A model generated the notes under the pieces. That model was not told where the DNA came from. It searched no databases and saw only the letters and a program-made list of their open reading frames with translations. DNA of 64,000 nucleotides, taken from assembly GCA_006538405.1 (NCBI GenBank), contig BJKQ01000015.1:372001-436000 (forward strand), given 5' to 3'. The position numbers and the translations under genes are program-made. Numbering within the stretch: the first letter of the stretch is position 1; every line of letters begins with the position of its first letter. The DNA is from Hansfordia pulvinata (lineage: Eukaryota; Ascomycota; Sordariomycetes; Xylariales). Below are positions 1 to 13,588 of this stretch, piece by piece.

Positions 1-3000
1 AGCATACGTGGCTCTCTGCATGAAGTCAATGGTGATCTGGGCCTGTTCGTCTGGGTAGTGGGAGCCGTCCGCCTCGATGAAGAGATTCTTTGCGATCCAA
101 GTGACCTGATTCACTCGGTCTGGTAGTTTCATAGCAAGAAACCAATATGCGATGACATGGAAGGCCAGGGCGTACACATATTGCGGGAGATCGTCAGAGG
201 CACTGGGACGGATGCTCGAGTCAGCCGAAGCGTGTGCCAGAATGGTCGCCGTGGAGTCGGTCGAGGGCGTTGGTCTCAAGCTCTGCCTCTTATCCCTGAC
301 GTACTGGAGATAGCGGAAGCATATCCCGAAGACAATGCGATATTCGTCCTCCCTGAAATTGACATAGAGTGACGGAATGCGATATAGACAGGCCAGGAAC
401 TCGAGAATATGCATGGCAACCTGGGGCTGAGTGACGATCTGAGCCATCTTCTGTAGTATAGTCACCAGCGCCTTGCCGGTGGAGGCCGGTAGCTCGTGGC
501 AGCATATAGATAGGGCGTGTATGCAGCATTTTGCGCTGCGTTCCCACGTCGCGATTCCGTGAACGAATGTGCGTACTATTTCATCCTCTTCAGTCTTTGT
601 GAAGTATTGATGATAGCTCATGATCATGGTCAGCGAGTGGAAGAGACAGATTGCAACGTCCGCCCGTCGAAGGCCGTACACATTAGGTGGCTCGGGGAAT
701 CCATTCGTCCTGATGAGCTCACAAACAACTCTGCGTAGCTCTTGCAGTTCTCGAACGGCACTCGTGAAGAATGCGTGATTGCTGAGCTGCGAGGGAAGAT
801 GAACCAGGATAAAGCTGTAGACCTCCCAGTCGCATCCATTCTGGATCAAGTTCAGGACCACCCGAGCCACGTGGAGGTTTTCAAGACGCCGCGGTCTTGT
901 GCCGACTCCCAGACTTCAGCATCTGACTCCGAGTCACTACCCACTGCGCAGGAGAAGAGGACAGGGCTGGCAGCTTGTGTCGTGCTTTCCGGCAAAGGTG
1001 CAACTTCGGAAGCGGACCACATGTGCTTGTATTTGACCGTTGTTTGCAGCTTCGCGGCGCTCACAGACCGAACAGGCAATGCTCTATCTGGAGGGTGATT
1101 CGAGCTGAAAGACTTGCCGCGTGACGATCGAGCCGATAAACTTGATTCTGTTTTCGTCGATGATCGGCTGAGCTGTGACTGCTCTTCGGCCTCCCTTCTG
1201 GAGATGGACTCCTCTGTGCGGTACAATGAAGAAGCGAGGTTGCTGGATTCGGTGTCCAAGGCAACATAGACACGATTGGCCCAATCAGATCTCAGCCGGA
1301 AAAGGAGCTTCATGGCCGTAAGCCGGGCATCCGTTTCTTGCGAGCTGGACTTGACAATCGAGACGAGTGCCTGGAAGATCCTGTCGGCTTTAACCACATC
1401 CTGTCCCATGACGCGCATGAATATCGTGATGTATCCTTTGGTGACAACATTCGAGGGAGTCTGTCCGGGCTGGGTACGGCTGCCAGTTGCGACGGGTGGG
1501 ACAGTCCCTGGTGAGAGCGCCGAGATGGGAGAGCGCATGCGCTCCTTGCTCAAAATCCCCCGCAGCATGTCCACGATGCGGCTGAAGAGGGCCATATCGG
1601 CAGTGCAAGCAACTGATGATGCAAACGACACGAGTTCTTGTAAGAGCGTCGTGTCTGTCTCGTCGGCGACGTCATCCAAGAGCCGTTCAATCAGGGACGG
1701 CACAAACTCAGGGTCGATGTCTTCCCCCACAACGTCAATGACATCGTAGACAGATGTTATGAATCTCAGAGCCTTGATTCGAACCTCGGTGGACCTGGAT
1801 CGGTTCGCAAGGAATGCTTCCAGGAAGAGAATGAGGGTCTCCTCCCATCCATCGTCAGATGGGAAGCAGGATCGGAACTCGCGACAGTGGTCCAGAAGCA
1901 TAGTGGCGCTGGAGTCGGGGAGAATGGGATGAATGCGCAGGAAGAAAGAGTAACAGTCTACACGTTGCAGAAAGCTGTTACTTTTCTGCCGGAGCAGAAC
2001 CTCGATGCGGGCCAGGAGCTTCTGAAGCTCCTCGGTGATCAGGGCCTCGGAGTTGGGGGGCAATTCCTCGCGGTCGATCGGGGGTTTCCCTTCATCCACG
2101 CTCGAGTCTGTCGCCAAGACGGTGCTGGAGCAAGAAACCACGACATCTAGGAGGGGTGCCCAATCCTCGTCGACCAGGATACTGTTGATATCACCCTTGG
2201 CATTGCAGAACAGGCTGTTTGTGAGGCGGAGAATGTCGAGATGCACTTTCCAAGCGCTTGTAGCTTGCACTACGGTTGCTAGGCCTTCAACCAGTACAGA
2301 GTATGGGACAGCCGGGTAGCCCTTTTCTGAATCCTTGGGGAGAAGTTTTTGCAGGACGGATAGCGCGCCTCTGACCTCCCGCACGCCCTCCTTGTTCCGT
2401 TCGGGATCGACGACGATGTTGCTCAAGACTTCCAGCAATAGCCGTAGCGTGGCCTGGCCGTTGTGGGAGCGACACAGAATGCTGAACGTGTGCCAAGCAT
2501 CTTTTTGGAGATTGGGGACCAGACAGTGGATGGAGCTCAGCACCTGGACGCAACTCTTCAGCTTGTCGGATGGGATGACGCCAAATGTCACAATGGCTTC
2601 AAGAACTCCAATACAGGCCCGGAGATCGTCCTCGACGGCCGCGTTCATGCAAATGTGTAGCAGTGCGTCGATTAGGGCTCCGGCCGCCTCATCGTTGGCG
2701 ATGTTGAAGTTGAATTTAATGACATTGCTAGTGAGCCCAAAGAGGCCGTGGAAATTCTTGTCCTCCCCAGTAACTATGGCCTTCCCCTTGTATCGCGAAT
2801 TCTGTCGTTTGGCGGCGTTCCTAGCGGCACGAACGATGCTGAATTGGTTTCCGAGCCAGGCGGACAAGAGCGGGAAGACGTCGTAGTCAAAGCCGGAGAT
2901 GTTGCGGCCGCCCTGGGTCAGGTCCACGAGAGCGGCGAGTTGCATGTGGAAGTCGTCAGGGTGCGCTGGAGCTGCTATCGTCTGGAAGTATTCCCTGCGC

Positions 3001-3500
3001 TCGAGATCAGTCGAGTCGTGGTGCTTGGCGCATTCGGTGAGCAGTTCCCAGCCAGCCAGACGGCTTGCCTGAGGGTAGTCGGGTTCGATCATGTCCTTGG
3101 CGGCGTACCACATGTCGAGCACCTACAGCTGTAGTCAGTGACATGTAAGTTGTCGCAGGTCTGGGGCGGCAGTCCCGGGGGCGCATACGGGGTTTAAAGG
3201 GTAATCAACGACCGCATGACGCAGAGTATGTGCTGCCGCGACTCGTTCCTCGGGTGTTCCGTCCTTTAAGCGCTGGAATGCTTCAATGTGGTGTGGGTCG
3301 AGTCCTCGGATCGCAGCCGGCGAAGTCTTGGAATGCTGCACGCCGATTATGGAACCTGGCGTGCGAAATGAGGAAGGGGGCGCTTTGGTCAGCTTGGCAG
3401 CGCCGGCAAGCCCTTTGAAGACGCCGGCCAGACCCCCTCCGCCACCGCTCTTGGAGTCTTGTGATGCAGATTGGGTGTCATCTCCGGGCGACGGAGCCAT
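1..3500 (-). CDS. TSC2: Tuberin (TSC2), Rheb GTPase-activating protein, N-terminal part
   Basis: The product is the catalytic subunit of the TSC1-TSC2 complex, which switches off Rheb and so restrains TORC1. Two N-terminal exons are clear: 3189-3500 and from 3122 leftwards, joined across a 66-nt intron (3123-3188, GTATGC donor, CTGTAG acceptor), giving the junction DYPLNP-VLDMWYAAKD. What follows is helical-repeat tuberin sequence (for example GLFGLTSNVIKFNFN and VLSNIVVDPERN). The frame closes at 852, but the next frame, starting no further right than 915, continues as tuberin (NGCDWEVYSFILVHLPSQLS) and stays open to the window edge. The two frames differ by one base, which points to a one-base deletion or an unrecognised intron. 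The C-terminal Rap/Ran-GAP domain must lie outside the window. The start was chosen as the first ATG of the open exon. The family call rests on recognised motifs, not on a search. Confidence 0.85.
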
Positions 3501-4537
3501 GATGGCAGATGCTGGGCCCGATCTTCCCTCAAGCCCTCTTGTGTAGTAGCAGCAGTCGCCGTCGGCGTTTCCGTCGTCGTTGTCGTCTTAGTCGTCGGTC
3601 TGGTGGTTCGGACAGCGACCTGCTGGGCTTTCACCGGCCCTTGTGGCCAGGGGACTCTACCTATGTCGCCAGCGCAAAGTGTCAGTCAGGCTTGCGCACT
3701 CCTTGGACGATGAGAAGATAGAAGTCATGGCTAGAAAGCCGGGCGACAGGGCAGACGAGACCAATTCCCCCCAGGGTGGACTTTGGCTTACATGTACATG
3801 CAGGTGCGAAAGACTCGAGGAAGCCTAGGGAGGGGTCGATGGGTGGATGATGGCGCAAGCTGAGTATGGGATGTCGTGGGCTGGGAAGCGACTTGTGCTG
3901 TTTGCGCCTGGAATTGTCTCCAAAGGCAGGTTGATCAGTTGTCGCCGAATGGAAGCCTCAGAGCGTTGAACAGGGCCAGGCGGACGAACGGACGGGGACG
4001 GGAATCCAAATCCCTACCTGAATGGACGTACGTCAGGTCAGATAAGAGGACCAGATAGGGAGTGGCCCCGGTGGTGAGGCGTGGTCCATGTGTTAGGTCA
4101 GGTACGTGTGGTGTGTGCGCAGGAGCAGGAGCAGGTGCGCAGGAACAGCTGGAGGAGGTGCAGGTGACGGGGATATGGGGGGCGGCCTTTACGAGGTAGG
4201 TAGGCCTGACCTAGGTACTAGGCAAGGCGATTGGAACAACCTTGAAGATACTCCCCTGTACGCGTGTAGCCAGACGATCTTGGCACGATGTGCAGGGTAC
4301 CCACCAGGTACTCCGGGTCGCGCGATTGGAATTGCAGCCCAGCCCAGTGCAGTGGAGGTGATGATGGAACGGGACGGGAACCTTACCCTACCTACCTCCT
4401 AGGTGCCCAGTAGGTACCTAGGTAGACAGGTACCCAATAAGGGCCAGTGACAGATAAGGTTGTCGTTCAATATTGCAGATACCAGGTGCGGCTTGAAAAA
4501 CCTCAGACCCCAAGATCGTTCTTTCCGTGCAGATAGT

Positions 4538-4623
<86 letters not shown>

Positions 4624-7600
4624 AAGGCGCTGCTCAAAATCCAATCCGAAATGTGGCAGGTGGTCAGACCCAACCTTGCGGCCTCCAAAGACGGCGGGGC
4701 TACTCGTAGGTGGGCGATTCGGGTTGCTGTACGCGTAAGGAGCAGATTCCCAATATCCCTGTGGACCGAATGAGAGGCCCCCAAGATACCAACCAACGAT
4801 GCTGGTTCCAGCCCGTCAAAAGATGCCGCCTCGTCTTTATATCCGCGCAACAGGTCTCGCGCTGCCGCCGCCGAGCCCCTCTTCCGTCCGCCGTCAAAAC
4901 TTTTCAGTCCTCTCTTCCCTTCCCTTGCCTTCTTCGTCACCAGGGGTCCAGGTGCAGAAGACGCAGACGCAAATGCAGAAGCAGGCCCCGATGCAGGCGC
5001 AGGCGCAGGCGCATGGGGACGAGAGGGAAAAAAAGTTTTTGGCGGGCCGCGACTGGGTGAGAGCGTTGGGCCGCCCGACCGCGGGCTGCGTCAGCAAGCC
5101 ACAAGCGCCGCCGGCAGACGCTGGCGCAGGTGCTGGCTCGGTCACGACAGCGTCCACTCGCTGCGGCTGCTCGGAGCCGCCGCCCCGATTCTCTGTGGTC
5201 CAGCAAAGTCGTCCGTGGCCGTCACAAGTTCGAGTACGAGTGGATGAAGCAATGGAGGGAATGGTTGGCGACTGCTCAACTTGGACATGAAGAAATGTGG
5301 ACCAAAAGGAGAAAAAGACAGCGCTTGGGCCGTAACCTAATCGACACGATGACATCTTCACGACATGACAACTCTGGCATCCCACGCCGACTTACCAAGA
5401 GACGGTGCATGGCACAAATACCCTTATTACCTACAAGTATACAAGCACATGGCCGATCCTCCCCATAAGCTGGGAGTACCCAGCTCGCTAATAAGCTGCG
5501 AGTTCTCACGGGTGCTCGCTCGATCGCTCGCTTGTGCGGCACCTTGACAGGCGCAGAAAGACGGCGAGACTTCCGCTTGGCTGGGAATAGATTAGTCTGC
5601 CCTCCATGCTCGCCCGCCTGGCATGGGCAGATCATTCATAATGCAGTCATGCTACGGCTGGTTTGGTTTTAGTGTCCACACGTCTACCCCCATCACTCCA
5701 TGCCCCTTGTCCCTGGGTTGGCGTTGTACTCGTCCTCTGCACACATTGGACAATGCGAGGCTCACGGCCGACTATCGACCCCGGCGCCGGACCAGGCTGC
5801 GACATCTTGTGCTCCGTATGTTGAGAGCAGACTATCAAGTGACCGGGTAAGGGGCATCCCCAAACCAGCTGACGTCTCCCGGTGCAGACCCTCCCCACCT
5901 AACTTTCCTTTCCGTCCTCTTGCAGCTGGCCCAGCACGCTTGGGACCAATAACGGAACTGACTCGTCGATTGCCATCATCGTCGAAACTGATCGGCAACC
6001 CAGGCTTTACGAGTACAGGTGTGCAGCTCTTGGTAGTTGATTATGTCTTACGCGGCACACCGGGCTCGGTCATGTCGTACTCGTGGGCTGTCGCCCCTCT
6101 CTGAGTGTGTCCTCGTACGAGTGCAAGAGATAGTGAGCAGGTACAGGCGTTGTGATGAGTGTACGGATATATAGCATGAGAAGTGTAAATGACTGAACTA
6201 TGAGAAGAGCCTCAATTTCAGTGACAGATGTGGCAGTGGATGGGGCTTTTCTTGGGGAGGACTCATCAACCAGAGACGGAACGGTCTGCCCCGTAAGTGA
6301 CGAGCCTCAGCCTTGATCCGTGGGAAGCCACCTACTGGTTGAAGGTCCCGTCGTCTCCAGCTTATCGCGTGAAGCCCTATCTCCTTAACTGTCAGTAATC
6401 AACAGTACATTTACGCTGCCAGAAGAAGCAAGCGCGATACCAGTAATGGTAAGTGAAACAGTGCGGTAAGGCTCCCAATTAGGCGTTGAAGCTTGGAGGT
6501 ACAAATTGTTGATTTCTGACAGTTAAGGGGATAGGGACCTATTCAAGCTCTGTCCGGCCTGATTTTCTATCTTCAAGGCAAAGCCTCGCAAGTTACGAAA
6601 TAATCTGGGCTGCGTTTACCAGCGCGGCGATCCTCGGGTGGTTATTTGTGCGATGTGCCCAAGTGGGAAGTACGAGAACAGCACATGAGGTACTCGTGCC
6701 TATCTACCTAAGGTACCTAGGTAGGTGCGGTAGGTAAGGTATGTATGCAGGTCGCTCACTACGTACTCGTGCATCAGGTTACAAGCCTCACTTTTGACAT
6801 CCCGTCGTGTGATCTCAAGATGGACAGATGTCAGGCTTCTACCCTTCAAGGACAAAATGCGTGGAAGTTTCTACTGGCAACAGAACGAAGCACGACGAAG
6901 AGGAAGAGTTGAATACGAGTACTTCCCCCACGGGGTGATCCATTAGATGCCCCTATGCGTACCTACCTCACTACCCCTCCAGGACGTGCTAGGCTATTCT
7001 GGAGCTAGCTGGAGAGTAGCGGTGCTGAGGCCAGCCCACGTACAATCTAGACCCGATCCATCTGGTTTTGAGTTGCTAAAGTATAGACTACTTATCGAGC
7101 CTGGTCTGAGAGCGCGCAGGAGCTAAGAAAGCGAGGTGTCGGTACTTCTGTACCCATCAGCTGCTGACGACACGAAATGCAAGCCGTTTGTCGTTACTGG
7201 GGACACCAGAACGCTGAAGTGGGCAGCCAGGCTCTGGTTGCTCTGCGCCCACGAAGCTGCACCCACTGTAACGGGATTGCGAGAGGTACGAGTACGAAGT
7301 CCAGCTTGATCTGTGCCCGGTACGCTTGCCTCCCCTGGTTGACCACCAATGGATGCTGTATGGGTACATCCATAACCCAAGTACGTGACGCCGGCCAGCG
7401 GCAACCAGCTCAGCGCGACAAAAGTCGGAGGTGGGGTCGGTTGTTTTCGTCGCCCGCAGCTCCCTCGTCAGAAAGTGCTGTATGCCGTTGCAGACGGCCA
7501 ATGTCAATAAAGCAAGAAGAAAAACCAAGCCCACCAGCCTTCGAATCCTCCGAACCTCACTCCGACCACGCACGCGTGCTCTCTCTCATCCACGATACAC

Positions 7601-7869
7601 TCCACATTCGACGGCATCTGGGCAAACGACAAGCGGCCCAAAGACAGCCTTGCGTACCCCAGCTCCACGGCTGCCCTGTCTTTCCGTCTTCCCCCCCTCT
7701 CCACTCCCACCTCACCACAGCCTCCAGCTTCGCGCTTTCACGGCCCGCTTCTCCATCCCCGAGCTTTGCAGCGCCCCCACGATCCCGACCTTTGCATTCC
7801 TGACCCTGACCATCTCAACCGGCCACTTTCCACATACCCCAAGTCGAGACCAGACAGACAGTTCTCATC
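3501..7869. other. Divergent intergenic region between TSC2 and CSE1
   Basis: This 4.4-kb spacer must hold both promoters and leaders. I see no coding region: the short open frames on both strands are low-complexity or unrelated to anything I know. It contains the AGGC microsatellite at 4538, ACCTAGGTACC-type motifs near 4384-4435 and 6705-6740, and several TACGAGTAC/TACTCGT copies (6008, 6077, 6112, 6691, 6764, 6914, 7287). A pyrimidine-rich stretch lies upstream of the CSE1 start at about 7660-7830. Confidence 0.6.
4538..4623. repeat. (AGGC)n tetranucleotide microsatellite
   Basis: About 21 uninterrupted copies of AGGC. It gives spurious open frames on both strands (Gln-Ala-Gly-Arg-type and Pro-Ala-Cys-Leu-type repeats), which should not be annotated. 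It lies about 1 kb upstream of the TSC2 start. Confidence 0.97.
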
Positions 7870-10800
7870 ATGGCTTCCAGCCTGGAGGAGATCGCCCAGC
7901 TTCTGGATGCGACTCTTGACCCGACCAAGCACAAGAAAGGTTTGTAACCTTTGCCCTTCTCTGATGCTGAGAGACTGCTCGTAACGCTCTTGTTGCTGAC
8001 CTGATTCCTCCTCGCGCTACACAGCCGAGAACGCGTTGAAAGTGGAAGAGAAGAAGCCGCAGTACTCCCTCCAGCTGCTCAAGATCGTCGCCTCCGAGAA
8101 CCTTCCCGCCAAAATCCGCCTGTCCGGAGCGCTCTGCTTCAAGAACTTCATCCGACACAACTATGTAGTACGTTCTTCGACTATTTAGCCCAGTGACCCC
8201 CGACATTTTGCTCCCTGCGTGGTCAACTGATTCTAATCACATCCGTGCTTGCAGGACGAGGAAGGTGCCTACAAGCTCCCCGCCGACGAGGTGAAGACGA
8301 TAAAACAGGAGCTTATTGGGCTCATGATTGTTTGCCCTCCGACGATTCAGACACAGCTGGGCGAGGCCATCAGCATCATTGCCGACTCCGATTTCTGGGA
8401 GCGCTGGGATACTCTGGTACCCGACCTGGTCAACCGGTTGACCCCCGACAACTACAAGACCAACAATGGTGTTCTCGAAGTTGCCCACTCCATCTTCGCC
8501 AGGTGGCGCCCTCTGTATCGCTCAGACGGTCTCTTTGCCGAGATCAACCATGTTCTCAACACCTTCGCGCAGCCTTTCCTGGAGCTGATGTTTGTAGGTT
8601 TGCCGTGATTCTCTCATGGATTCAGCTCACCACTAACGCTCGCGCGCTCAGGCCACCGACCAGCAAATAAAAGCCAACACTGGCAATAAGGAGCAGCTTA
8701 AGGGCTATTTTGACACAATGAGCCTCATCATCAAAGTGTTCTACGATCTGTCCTGCCAAGACATACCGCCGCAAGTCGAGGCCCGTCTTCCGCAGGTTTC
8801 GGAGCTCCTCTACACGTACCTGTCCTACGAGAACCCCTTATTAGCCACCGACGACGAATCAGAAGCAGGCATAATCGAGACGGTCAAGGCGGATATCTGC
8901 GAGGCGCTTCAGCTGTATGTCACCAAGTACGACGACGACTTCAAGCAGTTCGCCCAGACTTTCATTGAAAGCTCTTGGACACTTCTGTCCACAATCGGGC
9001 CGGAGCCAAAGTACGATAACTTGGTCAGCAAGGCTCTTCACTTCCTGACTGCCATCGCCGGCGGCCCCATCGACCACGCCATGGTGTTCAACAACAAGGA
9101 CATCCTGAACCAGGTCGTGGAGAAGGTCGTCCTGCCGAATGCCGAGCTTAGAGAGTCCGACATTGAGCTGTTCGAGGATGAACCAATCGAGTACATTCGC
9201 CGCGACCTGGAGGGCTCGGACACAGATTCTCGCAGGAAGGCAGCCACGGACTTCCTCAAGAAGCTTCAAGAGAGGTTCGAAGATTTGGTGACGAGCGTCA
9301 CGGGCACCTACATCAACCGCTACCTCGAAAAGGGAAAGACGGACTGGAAGGCGAAGGACACTGCGATATCACTCTTCATCTCGATCGCCGCCAAAGGCGC
9401 GGTCACGGCGTCTCACGGCGTCAAGACCGTCAACCCCATGGTTAACGTGGTTGAGTTTTTCCAACAGCACGTGGCAAATGACCTGATCACGGACAGTGGC
9501 GTCGAGCCCATCTCCAAGGTCGACGCCATCAAGTATCTCTATGTCTTCCGGAGCCAACTCACCAAAGAACAGTGGCAGGCGGCCTTCCAACCTCTGATCC
9601 AAAACATGGGCTCATCCAACTATGTCGTCTACACATACGCGGCTATTGCTGTTGAGCGGTTGTTGTTCTTGACGAATGAGTCGGGGGCGCGCGTCTTCGA
9701 CCGGTCCGACATCGAGCCCTTCGCGAAGGATCTACTGGACCACCTGTTCAAACTCGTGGAGAAAGAAACAGTTGCCGCCAAGATGCAGGAGAACGAGTAT
9801 CTAATGCGATGCATCATGCGCGTTCTCATCATCATGAAAACAGGGGTCCTCGGCTTCGTCGACATGGTGCTGGACCATCTGGTTGGGATTACGAACGTCA
9901 TCAAACAGAACCCAAGCAACCCAAGATTCTACTACTACCATTTCGAGGCTCTGGGTGCCATTGTCAGGTATGTCACTTCCACGGGAATTATGCGGTGTCT
10001 GCCATCCCGCTAACTTTTGCAGCTGCGGCTCTCCTGAGGGCACCTCGAAATTGGAGGATCGTCTGTGGGAGCCCCTCAATCTGATCATCACTGAAGATGT
10101 GACTGGTATGATATCATCCCCTAACCGCGCCCTACATTCGATGCTAATCTTCACGAAGAGTTCATGCCTTATGCCTTCCAACTCATTTCCAAGCTGCTTG
10201 AGCTCAACCCGTCTGGCGCACTTCCCAATCACTACCAGTCCCTGGTGCCTCTGCTTGTGTCCCCGCAAGCTTGGGAGACACGAGGAAACGTGCCTGCGTT
10301 GGCCAGACTACTGGCAGCCGTAGTTCCGAGAGCATCTCAGACGATTGTTGCTGAGAACCAAGTGGAAGCTGTCCTCGGCATCTTCCAGAGGCTCCTGAGC
10401 GGCAAGAAGACAGAGATCAGCGCGTTCGATGTCATCGAATCTGTCGTTAAGGCTTTCGACCGGTCAGTAATCCCATGTCTCTTATCCTTCCGTCACCTCG
10501 GTCACGAGCACCCATGAAGAGTGAAGCATCACTCGCTGGCTCACTCGATCTCCACCACATGCTGACTTCAGACTCAATAGTGCCACTCTTGACAACTATT
10601 TCAAGCAAGTCCTCAGTCTGCTTTTCACCAAACTAGACAGTCAGCCCCCCCTACCGAGGCCTTCAAATCACGATTTGTACGGTTCTACCACCTTGTTTCC
10701 GCTCGTCTTGAGGCTGGCCTGGGCCCTGATTGGTACATTGCCCATGTCGACTCAATCCAGCCCAACATCTTCACGCCCATCTATCTCAAGGTAATCTTGC

Positions 10801-11207
10801 CCATCTCGGACCAGCTCGTTGCCAACGATCGCCGCGTGGCTGTAATCTCTTTCGCCAAGTCACTCGGAGATAGTGAGGCTTTCGCCAAGCGTTATGGCCA
10901 GAAGGGATGGCGCCTGACGTGCGAGGCTATGCTCAAGATGCTTGCCAACCCGCCTACGATCAGCGACACCTCGGACATTATCAACGAGGCGGATGTTGAC
11001 GACATCGGCTTTGGCATGGGCTTCACAGCTCTGGGCACCTGCAAGAAGCAGGCAGCGCCCGACTTCCCCGAGGTTCAGGACCTCCCGCAGTGGGTGCGGC
11101 AGTACCTCGGCGATGCAAACACCAGACACGGCGGTGCGATAGCCAACTACGTCCAGGAGCGTCTGGACGACCAAGGCAAGCAGGCCCTCGCGGTGTACAT
11201 GGGTTGA
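7870..11207 (+). CDS. CSE1: Exportin-2 / importin-alpha re-exporter (CSE1, CAS)
   Basis: This is a karyopherin-beta protein that carries importin-alpha from the nucleus back to the cytoplasm with Ran-GTP. The model is seven exons: 7870-7939, 8025-8167, 8255-8593, 8652-9967, 10023-10105, 10159-10462 and 10581-11207. It encodes about 960 residues, the usual length of the family. The N-terminus has the importin-beta N-terminal repeat (KIRLSGALCFKNFIRHNYVD), followed by the Cse1 helical core (WTLLSTIGPEPKYDNL) and the C-terminal region (FVRFYHLVSARLEAG, IQPNIFTPIYLKVILP). In the last exon the frame breaks at a run of seven C (10645-10651). One more C (or two fewer) gives the family-like junction LFTKLDSQPP(P)TEAF. 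An essential gene is unlikely to be broken, so I read this as an assembly deletion. The sixth intron uses a GTCAGT donor. Confidence 0.93.
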
Positions 11208-13558
11208 GAATGCTGCCGTAAAACTTGACCAGGTCCACAACGAAATAAACAAATAAGTAAATTCCGCTTCCAAATACATGCTGCTGGTGGCCTGAAGCGA
11301 TCGTCACATCACCAAATGATCAATGTTACCAAGGTCCAGTGATGGTGGCGTGGCATGGTCGGCATTATTCGAATACTGCGTGACCCCGAGTTAGATCATG
11401 CCATGGTCCGGGCCCCAGAACTGGAAAACTACACCTAAGCTACTGGAATTCATGGATTCGCCACAAATGAGTAGCTGAGATCGTGTCCGCCCGCTTTGCC
11501 CCCCCATAAGCTGTTCCTGAGTGGCCCATTTCAATACGAGTTCGTGTACTTGTATGCCAGAAGAGCCCAACTTTGCAAATAGCCTGCCGCGGATAGATTA
11601 CAGTTGCTCTGCCCCAGATGTGGCTGGGATTGTCGCTCGTATGTGTCTTTTCCGCCTCTCGCCACGGACTGCTCGAGCGGAAGCTGTCACGGGGCTTTGC
11701 CCGTACTCTGTCCCGTGCGCGGGTTGGCGTGGCGGCTCACGGTCGTTGTGTCTGAACCCGTATCTGTCTGCCGGTTTCAGCCTCGCGTGGCCCGTGAGAG
11801 AGATACGGGCCACGCAGACGGACCATGAGTACCCCGGGCCGCGCGCGTTCTGCTTCTCTCAAGCCCCCCCGGGTCAGGTCTCGTCTGGGGGACGGACTCC
11901 CAGAAAGGGGAGGTAACAGGGCTCGAGTTACGCAGACACGCAGCGCCTTGTACTCCTCCGCGGATGGAGAGGGCCTTTCCCTCCCGTCTCCCGTCGGCGC
12001 ACGCTGTCGGTTACGGCAGTGCTTCCTAGGTAGTCAGCACCGCAAACGGAATGGGCACGCCCACACTGGGCCAAGAAACCGGCTTAATATATCGCGGTAG
12101 GCTACTCGTAGGCGAACGCATGGTCCATGAGTTCTCTAGGCTGGGCTGGTGCATGCCGAGGAGCCAAGGGAGCGCAAATTATTCGTACGTACATCCATCT
12201 GGGCGGCTGAGGGGAAGAGGACCTAGCGGGCGTGCTAGCCAACCAAGTAGATCCATACGATCTCACACGCACGAGTTCCTCGTACATGCGTAGCGTCTGG
12301 CGTCTGTCATCGCCGCAAGGGTTCGTTGACGTGTACTCGTACGGAGTATCTTATGGCGCAAGCTGCCCTTGCTGACGACGAGGAATAGAAACGGGGCCAG
12401 TATTGCTGCCACCGGCTGGCCTCACGTGAAAACCAGGGAGGAGGGTACGTCGCAGTCGGCTTGGTCGAATAATTTTCGAGAATGGCACCGTTGTACTTCT
12501 ACGCAGTACGAGCAGACAGGAACCAGTGGGCACAGGGACGTGGGCAACGGGTTCGGGTAGGTTCGTCACCGCCACGTGCCGTTGAGACACGGGCAACGGC
12601 GGACGGGAAGACGGGAGGGAAAAGGAAGCAAAGGGGCGCGGCTTGCTCGTTGGCGCTGCGTGGCGCCGGCGTATTTGTTTTTGCCGCAGGAGCCAAACCC
12701 ACGAACATGTTCGAGGCTTTTACCTTCGATGCTCTGAACTTGGACTTGTAAGCATGAGGACCCTTACGAGGACCTACTCATACGACAGGATCGGAACAGA
12801 GAAGCCGGTGGCCAGCCGCAGCTACACTCGGGGGCTGTGTGCGAGACCGGTCCATAGAAGACACGGGTGGCTCGGAGCCGGGCAACGCGGGGGCCCAGAG
12901 GGTCTTGGCTCGCACGTCGAGCCGAGATTCTGGCGCCGCCCAGCTACCCAGCCGTACCAGCGTCGATGATGAACCGCCGTGATTCAGTCCTGAGGCTAGC
13001 AGTTCCGTGCTGGTGGGGCGTAGGCTCGATCGAAGGCCGCCACGCGGACGAGAAGGGGCGCCGGCCGACGCTTGCGCAGGCTGGCCCCAGCCCCGTATGC
13101 AGGCGCGGATCGGATGCTGATGGCTTGAGATTCACGGGACCAGGGACCCAAGCGAGCAGAAAGTTCCGTGGAAAAAGGACGCGAGGGCTGAGTTCGTGGT
13201 GTCCAGCCGAGGTGGCTTGCCTGCCAGGCTTCCGTCCATTGGGCCATACCGGCTGGCTGCCGTTCGAGAGACGGGATGGCGGAGACGGAGAGTCGACTCA
13301 ATCCTATGGGTGCGGGCGTTGGAGGGATCGGGGAGGGCAGCAACAGATGAAGCCACTCACATTTTGCATGATGTCCACCTGGCACATGAGGAGGTAGGTA
13401 AGGTACCGTAGGTAGTTACCTTACATATCTTACTTTACCATTTACCTGCCTTGACTTCATGTAGTAGGTACATGTAACCTCGTGCACCGTGTTCGATGTT
13501 CTTGTACCAACGTGACTGCCCTGTATTTCTCAAGACATACGTGTACTCAGGTCTGCCG

Positions 13559-13588
13559 GGTGTTCTTTCCAGAGGTGTTCTTTCCAGA
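13559..13588. repeat. Tandem duplication of GGTGTTCTTTCCAGA
   Basis: Two adjacent near-identical 15-nt copies, differing only at the edges, inside gene-free DNA. Confidence 0.75.

Noticed and set aside
4399..4940. Repeat proteins (Gln-Ala-Gly-Arg or Pro-Ala-Cys-Leu units)
   Set aside because: Direct translation of the AGGC microsatellite on both strands.
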